The position numbers and the translations under genes were made by a program. The notes beneath the pieces are model-generated. The model saw only the letters and a program-made list of their open reading frames with translations, was not told the origin of the DNA and did no database searches. From Acidimicrobiia bacterium (GTDB lineage Bacteria > Actinomycetota > Acidimicrobiia > Acidimicrobiales > CATQHL01), in the NCBI GenBank assembly GCA_009835395.1, contig VXXM01000035.1, positions 1 through 64,000 on the forward strand: a stretch of DNA of 64,000 nt, in the 5' to 3' direction. The first letter of the stretch is position 1, and each line of letters begins with the position of its first letter. Positions 17,433-26,785 of this stretch are shown here, piece after piece.

Positions 17433-18761
17433 GTGGCGGATTCGGCGGGTCTGCTGGGGTTGATCGACGCGCGCGGCATGGCTGAGGTGCCGCTCCCGGA
17501 GATCCAGGACACCACGCCGCCGGGGGTCCTGGAAGCGGTGCGCGAGATCATCGGCGAGGTGCGGCGTGACGGCGACGCCGCGCTGAGGCACATGGCCCGG
17601 CGCTTCGACGGGGCCACGTTGGAGGACTTGGCGGTGCCGCCGGCGGCGTGCGCCGCCGCCCTGGAGACGCTGGAGCCCGCGGTGCGCGACGCCCTCGAGT
17701 TGGCGGCGGAGCGGATCGAGGAGTTCCACCGCACCCTGCGCGAGCCCGACCACGTCTGGTCCCGCCAGGGCGTGACGGTGCGCTCCCTGCGGATTCCAGT
17801 GGATCGGGCGGGCCTGTACGTGCCCGGTGGCAGAGCCGCCTACCCGTCGACGGTGCTCATGACGGCGATCCCTGCACGGGTTGCCGGCGTGGCGAGCCTG
17901 GCGCTCTGCGTGCCTCCCCGGCCCGACGGCACGGTGGCGCCGGTGACCCTGGCCGCCGCCGCGCTGGCAGGCGTCCAGGAGGTGTACGCCGTCGGCGGTG
18001 CAGGGGCCGTGGCGGCGCTGGCCTACGGAACCGGAACGATCCCGCGGGTCGATCTCATCGCAGGGCCCGGGAACGTCTACGTGGCGGTGGCCAAGCAGGA
18101 GGTTGCCGGCGTGGTCGGTGTGCCGTCGGCGTTCGCAGGCCCCTCCGAGGTGGTCGTGGTGGCTGACCGCTCGGCGCCGGCGGAGCTGGCCGCGGTGGAT
18201 CTGATCGTGCAGGCCGAGCACGGCCCTGACGGCATGGCCTGCCTGGTGACCTGGGACCCCGACGTCGCCGAGGCGGTGGGCGCAGAGGTGGTGGCGGCCG
18301 CCGCGGTGGCCCCGCGCCGGGCCGAGATCGAGGCGACCCTGTCCTCCTCCGGCTACGCCATCGTCGTGGAGGACCAGCGGCAGGCGGCGGAGGTGGTGAA
18401 CCGGATCGCCCCCGAGCACCTGCAGTTGATGGTTGCCGAACCCGAGGAACTGGTGCCGCTGGTGCGCCACGCCGGAGCCATCTTCTGCGGCCAGAATGCG
18501 CCGGCCTCCCTCGGCGACTACCTGGCGGGCCCCTCACACGTCCTGCCCACCGGGCGGACGGCGCGCTTCGCCTCGGCACTGGGGGTGGCGGACTTCTGCC
18601 GCCGGACGCACGTCATCTCGGCCGAGGAGGACGCCCTGCTGAGCCTCGGGCCGGCGGTCGAGACACTGGCGACCGCCGAGGGGCTGCCGGCGCACGCCGC
18701 CTCGATGCGACGGCGCCTGGACCGCCTGCGCGGCGGGGATCCCGCGGGAACGCGCCCGTGA
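17433..18761 (+). CDS. hisD: histidinol dehydrogenase
   Basis: A 442-residue enzyme that oxidises L-histidinol to histidine in two NAD+-dependent steps. Family motifs: RIPVDRAGLYVPGGRAAYPS, AGPGNVYVAVAKQEV, VDLIVQAEHGPD (zinc ligands Gln and His), RIAPEHLQL (catalytic His) and LGDYLAGPSHVLPTGRTARF. Starting at GTG 17433 gives the usual length (about 430-440); the frame is open back to 17265 but those residues are arginine-rich and overlap nth. Its stop overlaps the hisC start (GTGA). Confidence 0.96.
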   Translation: MADSAGLLGLIDARGMAEVPLPEIQDTTPPGVLEAVREIIGEVRRDGDAALRHMARRFDGATLEDLAVPPAACAAALETLEPAVRDALELAAERIEEFHRTLREPDHVWSRQGVTVRSLRIPVDRAGLYVPGGRAAYPSTVLMTAIPARVAGVASLALCVPPRPDGTVAPVTLAAAALAGVQEVYAVGGAGAVAALAYGTGTIPRVDLIAGPGNVYVAVAKQEVAGVVGVPSAFAGPSEVVVVADRSAPAELAAVDLIVQAEHGPDGMACLVTWDPDVAEAVGAEVVAAAAVAPRRAEIEATLSSSGYAIVVEDQRQAAEVVNRIAPEHLQLMVAEPEELVPLVRHAGAIFCGQNAPASLGDYLAGPSHVLPTGRTARFASALGVADFCRRTHVISAEEDALLSLGPAVETLATAEGLPAHAASMRRRLDRLRGGDPAGTRP

Positions 18762-19843
18762 GCGGGCCCCAGCCCCGCCGGGAGGTGGCCGGGATGAAGG
18801 GCTATCACTCGGCCCAGGTGGACGTGCGGGTGCGACTCAACACCAACGAGTCCCCCGACGCGCCTCCCGAGGGATTCAGTGCGGCCCTGGCGGAGAGGCT
18901 GGCGGGGATCGACTGGAACAGGTACCCGTCGCGATCGGCGGAGGAATTGCGGTCCGGTATCGCCGACCTGCACGACACGTCGCAGGCGAACGTGTTCGCG
19001 GCCAACGGATCCAACGAGGTGATCCAGACGCTGCTGCTGAGCTACGCCGGTCCGGGGCGGCGCGTGGGCCTGTTCTCACCGACATACGCGCTGCACGCCC
19101 ACATCGCCCGCGTGGTCGGCTCGGAGGTCATCACGGCGCCGCGCGGACCGGACTTCCGCGTGGGGGCCGGCGCGGCCGCCCGCTTCGCCGCCGCCGAGCA
19201 GCCGGACGTGCTGTTCCTCTGCTCGCCCAACAACCCGACCGGCACCGTCGAGGATCCTGAGACGGTGCAGGCGGCCCTCGAAGCGGTTGCAGGCTACGGC
19301 GGGCTGCTGATCACCGACGAGGCCTACGTGCAGTTCGCCGGGCGCGAGCCCGGCAGGTTCAGCGCGGTCGACCTGCTGGCGGAGGATGCACCGCTCGTGG
19401 TCTGCCGCACGTTCTCCAAGGCCTGGGCGCTGGCCGCCGTCCGGCTGGGCTACGCGCTGGCGCCGGCACGCATCACCGAGGAGTTGCACAAGGTGGTGCT
19501 GCCGTACCACCTCGACGTGATGACCCAGGAGATCGGCCTGCTCTGCCTGCAGGACGCGGCCGCCGCCGACCGCCGGGCCGCCGGCATCGTCGCCGAGAGG
19601 GAGATCCTTGCCGCCGGCCTGGCGGCGCTGCCCGTGGATCAGTGGCCCTCGGGCGCCAATTTCATCCTGTTCCGCCCCAGCGAGCGCGACGGCGGGGCCG
19701 TGTGGCGCGAACTGGTGGAGCGTTCGATCCTGGTGCGGGATTGCAGCTCCTGGGAGGGCCTCTCCGGGTGCCTGCGCGTGACCGTCGGCACGCCCGAGGA
19801 GAACGCACTGTTCCTGGAGGCTCTGGGGGACGTTCTGCGCTGA
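18758..19843 (+). CDS. hisC: histidinol-phosphate aminotransferase
   Basis: A 361-residue fold-type I PLP aminotransferase that converts imidazole acetol phosphate to histidinol phosphate. LNTNESPDAPPEGF is the substrate N-terminal segment, CSPNNPTGTVED the PLP/phosphate region, ITDEAYVQFAG contains the Asp, and CRTFSKAWALAAVRLGYAL contains the Schiff-base Lys221. Starts with GTG overlapping the hisD stop by four bases, so translation is probably coupled. Confidence 0.95.
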   Translation: MSGPQPRREVAGMKGYHSAQVDVRVRLNTNESPDAPPEGFSAALAERLAGIDWNRYPSRSAEELRSGIADLHDTSQANVFAANGSNEVIQTLLLSYAGPGRRVGLFSPTYALHAHIARVVGSEVITAPRGPDFRVGAGAAARFAAAEQPDVLFLCSPNNPTGTVEDPETVQAALEAVAGYGGLLITDEAYVQFAGREPGRFSAVDLLAEDAPLVVCRTFSKAWALAAVRLGYALAPARITEELHKVVLPYHLDVMTQEIGLLCLQDAAAADRRAAGIVAEREILAAGLAALPVDQWPSGANFILFRPSERDGGAVWRELVERSILVRDCSSWEGLSGCLRVTVGTPEENALFLEALGDVLR

Positions 19844-19924
19844 GCCGTCCGAGCGCCGGAGCCTGCTGCGATACTGCACGGTGCCGGCGAGGACCGGTCC
19901 CCGACGAGCCATCGAGGAGGCGCC

Positions 19925-20518
19925 GTGAGCGAGAGGCAGTCGCAACGGCAACGCAGCACCACCGAGACGACCATCAGCATCGACCTTCACGTGGACGGGG
20001 ACGGGCGCAGCGAGGTGTCCACCGGGCTGCCCTTCTTCGACCACATGCTGGCGCAGTTGGCCCGTCACGGCGGCTGGAGCCTCACCGTGTCGGCGCAGGG
20101 CGACCTGGACGTGGACTCGCACCACACCGTGGAGGACACGGGCATCCTGCTGGGCCAGTGCTTCGCCGAGGCGCTCGGCGACAAGCGCGGCGTGCGCCGG
20201 TTCGCCTCGGCGGCGGTTCCCCTCGACGAGGCGCTCGTGAACGTGTCGCTGGACCTCTCGGGCCGCCCCTTCCTGCACTACGAGGTGGACCCGCCCGGCG
20301 AGAAGATCCTGGGTGACCCCCCGTTCGATCCCCAGCTCATGGAAGAGTTCTGGCGGGCATTCGTGGTGGCGGCGGGTATCACTCTGCACCTGGTGCTGGT
20401 GCGCGGCCGCAATACGCACCACATCCTGGAGTCCGCCTTCAAGAGCGTGGCACGGAGCCTGCGCGACGCCGTGCGTCTCGAGGGAGCGGACGTGCCCTCG
20501 ACGAAGGGGACGCTCTGA
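19925..20518 (+). CDS. hisB: imidazoleglycerol-phosphate dehydratase
   Basis: A 197-residue monofunctional HisB that dehydrates imidazole glycerol phosphate. Metal-binding repeats are STGLPFFDHMLAQLARHGG with DSHHTVEDTGILLGQ, and later ITLHLVLVRGRNTHHILESA. GTG start follows GAGGAGG with five bases between. No phosphatase domain, as usual outside gammaproteobacteria. Confidence 0.96.
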   Translation: MSERQSQRQRSTTETTISIDLHVDGDGRSEVSTGLPFFDHMLAQLARHGGWSLTVSAQGDLDVDSHHTVEDTGILLGQCFAEALGDKRGVRRFASAAVPLDEALVNVSLDLSGRPFLHYEVDPPGEKILGDPPFDPQLMEEFWRAFVVAAGITLHLVLVRGRNTHHILESAFKSVARSLRDAVRLEGADVPSTKGTL

Positions 20519-20547
20519 GCGCGCCCGGGGGCCGCGGTGCCGGGAGC

Positions 20548-21171
20548 GTGAACGAGCCGCGACGCCCACTCGTTGCCGTTCTGGACTACGGCATCGGCAA
20601 CCTCCGCTCCGCCCAGAAGGGCCTGGAGCGCGTCGGCGCCGAGGCGCACCTCACGGCGGAGCCGGAGCTGATCAGGCGCGCCGACGGGCTGGTGCTGCCG
20701 GGAGTCGGCGCCTTCGGCCCCTGCATGGCGGCGCTCGAGGCGGCGGGCCTGGACGTCGAGGCGCGCCGCGCCGTGGCCGGCGGGGTTCCGTTCCTCGGCA
20801 TCTGCATCGGCATGCAGATGCTCTTCGAGGGCTCCGAGGAGGCTCCCGGGCGAGCGGGCCTGGGTTTCCTCGCCGGGCAGGTGCGCAGGTTGCCCGACGG
20901 CCTCAAGCGGCCCCAGATGCAGTGGAACCAGCTGAACGTGCAGCGAGCGGATCCGCTGCTGGCCGGCCTCGACGGCGCCTGGGTCTACTTCGTGCACTCG
21001 TATGCGCCGGAGCGCTCGGAGACGACGGTCGCCACCTGTGACTACGGCGGCCCGGTGACAGCGGTCGCCGCCTCGGGCACCGTGCGGGGCGTGCAGTTCC
21101 ACCCCGAGAAGTCGGGAGCCGAGGGATTGAGGCTGCTGGCCAACTTCGTGGCGATGCTGGCGGTCGGCTGA
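20548..21171 (+). CDS. hisH: imidazole glycerol phosphate synthase, glutaminase subunit
   Basis: A 207-residue class I glutamine amidotransferase that supplies ammonia to HisF. LDYGIGNLRSAQKGLERVG is the N-terminus, PFLGICIGMQMLF has the catalytic Cys, and GVQFHPEKSG the His/Glu of the triad. GTG start 29 bases after hisB; its last base overlaps hisA (TGATG). Confidence 0.95.
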   Translation: MNEPRRPLVAVLDYGIGNLRSAQKGLERVGAEAHLTAEPELIRRADGLVLPGVGAFGPCMAALEAAGLDVEARRAVAGGVPFLGICIGMQMLFEGSEEAPGRAGLGFLAGQVRRLPDGLKRPQMQWNQLNVQRADPLLAGLDGAWVYFVHSYAPERSETTVATCDYGGPVTAVAASGTVRGVQFHPEKSGAEGLRLLANFVAMLAVG

Positions 21172-21950
21172 TGTTGCTGTTCCCGGCGATCGACGTGCGC
21201 GGAGGGCGCTGCGTGCGCCTCTACCAGGGCGATTTCGCGGTCGAGACCAGCTACGCGGAGGACCCCGCGGGGGTGGCGGCGTCCTTCGCGGCGGCCGGCG
21301 CGCGCCGGCTCCACGTGGTGGACCTCGACGCGGCGCGCACCGGCGAACTCACCAACCTGACGCAGGTGGCGGAGATCGTGGCGGCCGCCGGCGTGCCGGT
21401 GCAGTACGGCGGGGGAGTGCGCTCGGTGGAGGCCGCGGCGCGGCTGGCCGACGCCGGTGTGGCCCGGGTCGTGATCGGGACCGCCGCCCTGGAGAACCCG
21501 TCATTGGTGGCCGAGATCGCCGCCCGCCAACCCGTGGCCCTGGGTCTGGACGTGCGCGGGCGGGAGGTGGCGGTGCGGGGCTGGCAGGCCGCCGGGGGCC
21601 GCAGCTTCGCCGAGGTCCTGGCTAGCGCGCCGGAGGCGGATGCCGTGGTCGTGACCCAGATCAGCACCGACGGCACCCTCGGGGGCCCGGACATGGAGTT
21701 GCTGGCCGAGACGCTGGCGGCGACGGAGATCCCGGTGGTCGCGTCAGGGGGCGTGGGCACACTCGAGGACCTGCTCGGGCTCGCCGACCTGCGCGCCGGT
21801 GGGCGCGCCCTGGCCGGAGCCATCGTCGGGCGGGCAATCTACGAGCGGACAGTCGACCTGGCCGAGGCGCTGGCGATCCTGGCCGAGACCACCGCGACCC
21901 ACTCGGCACGGCGAGGTGCCGGAGGCGACGGCGAGGGGGGGCGATCTTGA
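21171..21950 (+). CDS. hisA: ProFAR isomerase
   Basis: A 259-residue (beta/alpha)8 barrel catalysing the Amadori rearrangement of Pro[22 protein letters not shown] has the catalytic Asp, VQYGGGVRS the phosphate loop, [16 protein letters not shown] the second Asp, and [14 protein letters not shown] the second phosphate loop. In many actinobacteria one dual enzyme (PriA) replaces HisA and TrpF; here a separate trpF exists at 26083, so dual activity is not required. The C-terminal 15 residues are Gly/Arg-rich. Confidence 0.93.
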   Translation: MLLFPAIDVRGGRCVRLYQGDFAVETSYAEDPAGVAASFAAAGARRLHVVDLDAARTGELTNLTQVAEIVAAAGVPVQYGGGVRSVEAAARLADAGVARVVIGTAALENPSLVAEIAARQPVALGLDVRGREVAVRGWQAAGGRSFAEVLASAPEADAVVVTQISTDGTLGGPDMELLAETLAATEIPVVASGGVGTLEDLLGLADLRAGGRALAGAIVGRAIYERTVDLAEALAILAETTATHSARRGAGGDGEGGRS

Positions 21951-22729
21951 GTCCCGTCGTCGTCCGCATCATCCCCTGCCTGGACGTGGACGCCGGGCGG
22001 GTCGTCAAGGGCGTGGAGTTCGTGGACCTGCGCGACGCCGGCGACCCCGTCGAGTTGGCCGCACGCTATGACACCGAGGGCGCCGACGAACTCGTCTTCC
22101 TGGACATCACCGCCTCCTCCGACGCCCGCGAGGTGATGCTGGAGGTCGCCCGCCGCACGGCCGAGCAGGTCTTCATCCCGTTCACCGTGGGTGGGGGGAT
22201 CCGCAGCACAGGCGACGCCCGGCGCCTGCTGCGCGCCGGCGCCGACAAGGTCTCGGTGAACACCGCGGCGGTGGCCCGGCCGGCGCTGGTGGCCGAGATC
22301 GCCGAGGAGTTCGGCAACCAGTGCGTGGTGGTGGCCATCGACGCCCGGCTGCGCCCCTCCGGTGGTTTCGAGGTGGTCACGCACGGGGGTCGGCGCCCGA
22401 CCGCGCTCGACGCGGTGGAGTGGGCGGCACGCGCCGAGCAGCTCGGCGCCGGCGAGATCCTGCTCACCTCCATGGATCGCGACGGCACCAAGGAGGGCTT
22501 CGATCTGCCGCTGACACGGGCCGTCAGCGACGCCGTGAATGTCCCGGTGATCGCCTCCGGTGGGGTCGGAACCCTCGATCACCTCGCCGAGGGGGTCGCC
22601 GCCGGCGCCGATGCGGTGCTGGCGGCCTCCATCTTCCACTTCGGCGAGCACAGCATCGCCGAGGCCAAGGAGGCGTTGGCCGCCGCGGGGGTGCGGGTTC
22701 GGCCCGCTTCGGGCGCCCGAGCGGGGTAG
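21947..22729 (+). CDS. hisF: imidazole glycerol phosphate synthase, cyclase subunit
   Basis: A 260-residue (beta/alpha)8 barrel that uses ammonia from HisH to close the imidazole ring and release [24 protein letters not shown] contains the first catalytic Asp, VVVAIDARL the second, and [13 protein letters not shown] a phosphate site. Start codon is TTG overlapping the hisA stop (TTGA), with a GAGGGGGG purine run just upstream. Its TAG stop forms part of the next gene's -10 box. Confidence 0.95.
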   Translation: MSPVVVRIIPCLDVDAGRVVKGVEFVDLRDAGDPVELAARYDTEGADELVFLDITASSDAREVMLEVARRTAEQVFIPFTVGGGIRSTGDARRLLRAGADKVSVNTAAVARPALVAEIAEEFGNQCVVVAIDARLRPSGGFEVVTHGGRRPTALDAVEWAARAEQLGAGEILLTSMDRDGTKEGFDLPLTRAVSDAVNVPVIASGGVGTLDHLAEGVAAGADAVLAASIFHFGEHSIAEAKEALAAAGVRVRPASGARAG

Positions 22730-22732
22730 CGT
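22727..22732 (+). promoter_or_regulatory. -10 box (TAGCGT) for the GroES-like gene
   Basis: The box overlaps the hisF stop codon and ends six bases before GTG 22739, suggesting an internal leaderless promoter in the his operon. Confidence 0.4.
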
Positions 22733-22738
22733 CACGTC

Positions 22739-23110
22739 GTGTCCTCCTCCTCGAACTCCCCCTCGGCGCTCGGCGCACCCGCCCCGGAATCCGACGACAA
22801 GCTTCCGGTCAAGATGCTCAACGACCGGATCATGGTGAGCATCGGCGCCGCCGAGGGCGAGCGGCGCTCCTCGGGCGGCATCCTGATTCCCGCCACCGCG
22901 CAGGTGGGCAAGCGCCTGACCTGGGCGGAGGTCATCGCCGTGGGTCCCAACGTGCGATCGATGGAGGCCGGCGACCGGGTGCTCTTCAATCCCGAGGACC
23001 GCTACGAGGTGGAGGTCCGCGGCACCGACTACATCATCCTGCGCGAGCGCGACGTGCACGCCGTGGCGGCTGAGCGCCTGGAGGAGGGAAGCACGGGCCT
23101 GTACCTCTGA
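22739..23110 (+). CDS. GroES-like co-chaperonin family protein
   Basis: A 123-residue protein with the GroES/Cpn10 fold: VKMLNDRIMVSI, mobile-loop-like SSGGILIPATAQ, EVIAVGPNV, GDRVLFNPEDRYEVEV and YIILRERDVHAV. It differs from ordinary GroES by an extra ~22-residue Ser/Pro/Ala-rich N-terminus, a longer segment after the loop, and a tail ending GLYL. No groEL is adjacent; it sits between hisF and hisI. It may be a second GroES with a specialised role, or the main one relocated. Confidence 0.82.
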   Translation: MSSSSNSPSALGAPAPESDDKLPVKMLNDRIMVSIGAAEGERRSSGGILIPATAQVGKRLTWAEVIAVGPNVRSMEAGDRVLFNPEDRYEVEVRGTDYIILRERDVHAVAAERLEEGSTGLYL

Positions 23111-23153
23111 TCCGCGATTCACGGTTCGTCGCGGCGTGCGCGGGCCGCGCCTC

Positions 23154-23159
23154 TAGCAT
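23154..23159 (+). promoter_or_regulatory. -10 box (TAGCAT) for hisI, leaderless
   Basis: The box ends six bases before ATG 23166. Confidence 0.4.
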
Positions 23160-23165
23160 GACGGG

Positions 23166-23522
23166 ATGACCGTCGCCACCCCCATCACGCCTGCGGCGGG
23201 CGCCCTCGAGGCGGTGACCTACAACGACGACGGTCTGGTGCCCGCCGTCGTCCAGGATGTCGAGTCGGGCGCGGTGCTGATGCTGGCCTGGATGGACGCC
23301 GAGGCGCTCCGGCGCACCCTGGCGACGGGCAGGACCTGGTTCTGGAGCAGATCCCGCCAGGAGTACTGGTGCAAGGGGGAGACCTCCGGGGACCGGCAGT
23401 TCGTGCGCGAGGCCTCCTACGACTGTGACGGGGACACGCTGCTGTTCAAGGTCGTCCAGGAGGGCCGCGGCGCCTGCCATACCGGCGAGCGCTCCTGCTT
23501 CTTCAGGTCCTTCGCCGGCTGA
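23166..23522 (+). CDS. hisI: phosphoribosyl-AMP cyclohydrolase
   Basis: A 118-residue zinc enzyme that opens the adenine ring of phosphoribosyl-[55 protein letters not shown], then [11 protein letters not shown] and [10 protein letters not shown] carry the metal cysteines and aspartates. Monofunctional, without a fused HisE. trpE begins seven bases after its stop, so his and trp genes may be read together. Confidence 0.95.
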   Translation: MTVATPITPAAGALEAVTYNDDGLVPAVVQDVESGAVLMLAWMDAEALRRTLATGRTWFWSRSRQEYWCKGETSGDRQFVREASYDCDGDTLLFKVVQEGRGACHTGERSCFFRSFAG

Positions 23523-23528
23523 GCGGCC

Positions 23529-25052
23529 GTGAGCGCTCGGCCCACCAGGCAGGAGTTCGGCCGCCTGGCGGCACACCACCGGGTGGTGCCGGTCTGGCGC
23601 GAGCTGCTCGCCGACCTGATCACGCCGGTGGCAGCGTTCTCGCGCATCGTCGGCGACGAGCCCGGGTTCCTGCTGGAGTCCACCGAGCGCCACAACCGCT
23701 GGAGCCGCTTCTCGTTCATGGGCTGCCGGCCCCGGGCCCGCATCGTGGCGCGGGGCCGCCGGCTGACCGTCAGCGGCGACGACCTCGGACCGCTGCCGGC
23801 CGACGAGGGGGTGCTTGCGGCGCTCGACGTGATCCTCGAACGCTTCCGCTCGCCGGCCATCGCGGGGCTGCCGCCGCTGCACTCCGGGGTTGTCGGCTAT
23901 CTCGGCTACGACGTGGTTCGGGAGGTGGAGCGGCTGTCCGACCCGCCGCCGGACGACGTCGGGATGCCCGATGCGGTACTGGACGTGATCGGCCGGCTCG
24001 TGGCCTTCGACCATTGGCGCCAGAGGGTGCTCCTCGTCCACAACGTGATCCTGCCGCCAGAACCCAACGAGAAGGTGCTGGACGACGCCTACGAGGAGGC
24101 GCTGGAGTCGCTCGAGGAGCTGGCTCGCGCCGGAGCGCGGCCCCAGCCCGAACCCCTGCTGGAACCGCCCGGCGACGGGGATCCGCTCCCGGAGGTGTCC
24201 GCCGGCATCACCCCCGAGGCCTACTGCGACGCGGTGCGCGTCGCCAAGGAGCACATCCTGGAGGGTGACATTTTCCAGGTGGTGCTCTCCGAACGCTTCG
24301 ACTTCGACCTCGAGGCCGACCCGTTCCAGCTCTACCGGGCACTACGGCAAATCAACCCCAGCCCCTACATGTACTTCCTGCGCCATCCGGAGGTGACGCT
24401 CGTGGGCAGCTCGCCGGAGCCGATGGTGCAACTGCGCGACGGGCGGGTGACCTCCCGGCCCATCGCCGGCACCCGGCCCCGCGGCGCCGATGAGCGCGAG
24501 GACCGGCGCCTCGCCGGCGAACTCGCCGAGCACCCCAAGGAGCTGGCGGAACACCTCATGCTGCTGGACCTGGCCCGCAACGATGTGGGCCGGGTGGTGC
24601 GGCCCGGCACGCTGGTTACCGACGAGTTGATGACGCTCGAGTACTACAGCCACGTGATGCACCTCACCTCGCAGGTCTCCGGCGAGTTGGCCGACGGCCA
24701 CAGCCCCGTCGACGTGCTGCGTGCCACGCTTCCCGCCGGCACGGTCTCGGGTGCTCCCAAGGTCCGTGCCATGGAGATCATCGACGACCTCGAGCCGACC
24801 CGGCGCGGCCCGTACGCCGGCGTGGTGGGCTACCTCGACTTCTCCGGCAACCTGGACACGGCCATCACCATTCGCACGGTGGCTGTGCGCGACGGGCGCG
24901 CTCACCTGCAGGCGGGCGCCGGGATCGTGGCCGACAGCGTGCCGGAGGAGGAGGAGCGCGAGTGCCGTGCCAAGGCGCGGGCGCTGCTGGCCGCCGTCGG
25001 TGCGGCGCGCACCATGACACGCAGCGCCGAGGCGTCGGCGGAGCAGTCGTGA
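23529..25052 (+). CDS. trpE: anthranilate synthase component I
   Basis: A 507-residue chorismate-using enzyme that makes anthranilate with the TrpG glutaminase (not in this window). The N-terminal domain holds the LLESTERHNRWSRFSFMG feedback-binding element (ESxxxxxR...S). The C-terminal chorismate-binding domain has ITPEAYCDAVRVAKEHI, QVVLSERF, SPYMYFLRHPEVTLVGSSPE, PIAGTRPRGA, LLDLARNDVGRV and GTVSGAPKVRAMEII. GTG start; its stop overlaps the ygfZ start (GTGA). Confidence 0.95.
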   Translation: MSARPTRQEFGRLAAHHRVVPVWRELLADLITPVAAFSRIVGDEPGFLLESTERHNRWSRFSFMGCRPRARIVARGRRLTVSGDDLGPLPADEGVLAALDVILERFRSPAIAGLPPLHSGVVGYLGYDVVREVERLSDPPPDDVGMPDAVLDVIGRLVAFDHWRQRVLLVHNVILPPEPNEKVLDDAYEEALESLEELARAGARPQPEPLLEPPGDGDPLPEVSAGITPEAYCDAVRVAKEHILEGDIFQVVLSERFDFDLEADPFQLYRALRQINPSPYMYFLRHPEVTLVGSSPEPMVQLRDGRVTSRPIAGTRPRGADEREDRRLAGELAEHPKELAEHLMLLDLARNDVGRVVRPGTLVTDELMTLEYYSHVMHLTSQVSGELADGHSPVDVLRATLPAGTVSGAPKVRAMEIIDDLEPTRRGPYAGVVGYLDFSGNLDTAITIRTVAVRDGRAHLQAGAGIVADSVPEEEERECRAKARALLAAVGAARTMTRSAEASAEQS

Positions 25053-25984
25053 CCGTCTCGGAGTCCTACCGGGCCGACTACCGGGAACTGCGTCACGGCG
25101 CCGGCGGGGTCGTGACGGCCCGCGACCTGCTGATGCTCACCGGGCCCGACACCGCCGAGTTCCTGCAGGGCCAACTCAGTCAGGACCTGGCCGACCTGGC
25201 GCCCGGCGAGGTGACCTCGTCGCTGCTGCTGCATCCCGACGGCAAGCTGCTCTGCCGGTTGCGCGTCACCCGCACCGAGGAGGAGCGGTTCCTCTGCGAC
25301 CTGGCCCCCGGGCTGGGGGAGGGGGCCAGGTCCCGCCTGGAGCGGTTCAAGCTGCGCGTGGCGGTCGACTTGGAGGTTCGCCGTCTCGCCATGCTGTCGG
25401 TGCGGGGTGCCGCCGCGCCGCCACCCCCGGCGGCGGGATCGGCGGGCGCACCCACCGCCGACGGCGAGGATGCTGCCGTGGTCGCCGGCGTGCGTTGGGG
25501 AGGCATCGGCGGCTGGGACCTCGTGGCCGGCCAGGTGGCGCCACCGGAGGGGGTGAGGCTCTGTGATCCGGCCGCCCTCGAGGCGGTGCGCATCGAGGCC
25601 GGGATCCCCGAAGCGGGCAAGGAGCTGACCGATGGACTGATCCCCGCCGAGGCGGGCATCGTGGCCGAGACGGTCAGCTTCACCAAGGGGTGTTTCGTGG
25701 GTCAGGAACTGGTCGCCCGGATCGACAGCCGCGGCGGCAACACGCCGCGCCGGCTGCGCGGCGTGGTCCTCGAGGGCACGGACCTGCCGCCCGCCGGAGC
25801 CACGATCACAGACGCCGGCGGTTCGAACATCGGGCGCATCACGAGCAGCGCCTTCTCACCCGGCTTCGGGGCCGCGGTCGCCCTGGCCTACGTGCACCGC
25901 CGCGTCGAGCCGCCCGCGCCGGCGCGTCTGGGTGGCGACGACGGGCGGTCGTGCGAGATCCGGGTGCTGCCGCTGGTGCCGTGA
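25049..25984 (+). CDS. ygfZ: YgfZ/GcvT-family folate-dependent FeS-repair protein
   Basis: A 311-residue protein of the YgfZ family, folate-binding proteins that help maintain certain iron-sulfur enzymes. The diagnostic motif KGCFVGQELVARI, with its redox-active Cys, lies near residue 213; the N-terminus LMLTGPDTAEFLQGQLSQD matches the GcvT-like fold. A Pro/Ala-rich insertion (APPPPAAGSAGAP) occurs mid-protein. GTG start overlaps the trpE stop, so it is translationally coupled to trpE, although it has no known role in tryptophan synthesis. Confidence 0.92.
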   Translation: MTVSESYRADYRELRHGAGGVVTARDLLMLTGPDTAEFLQGQLSQDLADLAPGEVTSSLLLHPDGKLLCRLRVTRTEEERFLCDLAPGLGEGARSRLERFKLRVAVDLEVRRLAMLSVRGAAAPPPPAAGSAGAPTADGEDAAVVAGVRWGGIGGWDLVAGQVAPPEGVRLCDPAALEAVRIEAGIPEAGKELTDGLIPAEAGIVAETVSFTKGCFVGQELVARIDSRGGNTPRRLRGVVLEGTDLPPAGATITDAGGSNIGRITSSAFSPGFGAAVALAYVHRRVEPPAPARLGGDDGRSCEIRVLPLVP

Positions 25985-26070
25985 GCGGTGCCGGGGACCG
26001 CGGCGCGCCCGAGGGCGGCCGGCGAGCCGCGCCACCGCAGGTGGTCGTCGAACCGGCGCCGGCCGGCCGG

Positions 26071-26076
26071 TAGGGT
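26071..26076 (+). promoter_or_regulatory. -10 box (TAGGGT) for trpF, leaderless
   Basis: The box ends six bases before GTG 26083, so trpF-B-A may have its own promoter. Confidence 0.4.
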
Positions 26077-26082
26077 CGCGGC

Positions 26083-26745
26083 GTGTTCGTCAAGATCTGC
26101 GGCATCACCAGCGAGGAGGACGGGCTCCTGGCCGTGGCCATGGGGGCCGATGCGGTGGGGTTCCTTTTCGCCCCGTCGCCGCGGCGGATCTCGCCGTCGC
26201 GGGCCCGGGACATCGCCGGGCGGCTGCCGCCGGAGATTCTCACCGTCGGCGTCTTCCGCAACGAGGATCCGCGCAACGTGGTGCGCATCGCCAACCAGGC
26301 GCGCCTTCGAGCCGTACAACTGCACGGCCGGGAGTCGCCGGAGGAGACCCAGCGAGTGCGCCGGCAGGTGCCGAGGGTGATAAAGGCCTTCCGCGCCGGT
26401 TCGGAGGAACTGGAACAGGCCCGCTCCTACGGTGCCGACATCATCCTCGTGGACGCCGATCAGCCCGGCTCGGGGAAGGTCTTCGACTGGGCCCTGGCGG
26501 AACGCTCGGCAGGGCCGCTCCCGGTGATCGTGGCAGGCGGGCTCACACCGGAGAACGTGGCCGCGGCGATCAGCAAGACACGCCCCTGGGGTGTCGACGT
26601 GTCGACAGGGGTGGAGTCGGCGCCGGGCCGGAAGGATCCGCGCCTGGTGCGGGAGTTCGTCAACGCAGCGCGTCAGGCCGCCGCAGAACTGCCGGCGCCG
26701 GAGCCGCCCAGCGGCGTGCTCTACGACTGGCAGGCCGAGTTCTGA
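26083..26745 (+). CDS. trpF: phosphoribosylanthranilate isomerase
   Basis: A 220-residue barrel enzyme of tryptophan synthesis. [17 protein letters not shown] contains the catalytic Cys, [18 protein letters not shown] the phosphate side, [12 protein letters not shown] the middle barrel, [16 protein letters not shown] the catalytic Asp, and [12 protein letters not shown] plus [16 protein letters not shown] the phosphate loops. Its presence next to a separate hisA is notable in an actinobacterium. GTG start. Confidence 0.95.
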   Translation: MFVKICGITSEEDGLLAVAMGADAVGFLFAPSPRRISPSRARDIAGRLPPEILTVGVFRNEDPRNVVRIANQARLRAVQLHGRESPEETQRVRRQVPRVIKAFRAGSEELEQARSYGADIILVDADQPGSGKVFDWALAERSAGPLPVIVAGGLTPENVAAAISKTRPWGVDVSTGVESAPGRKDPRLVREFVNAARQAAAELPAPEPPSGVLYDWQAEF

Positions 26746-26785
26746 CTGCCGGCGCGGGCGAACGGACAGAGGTGTTGCGGTGGGC

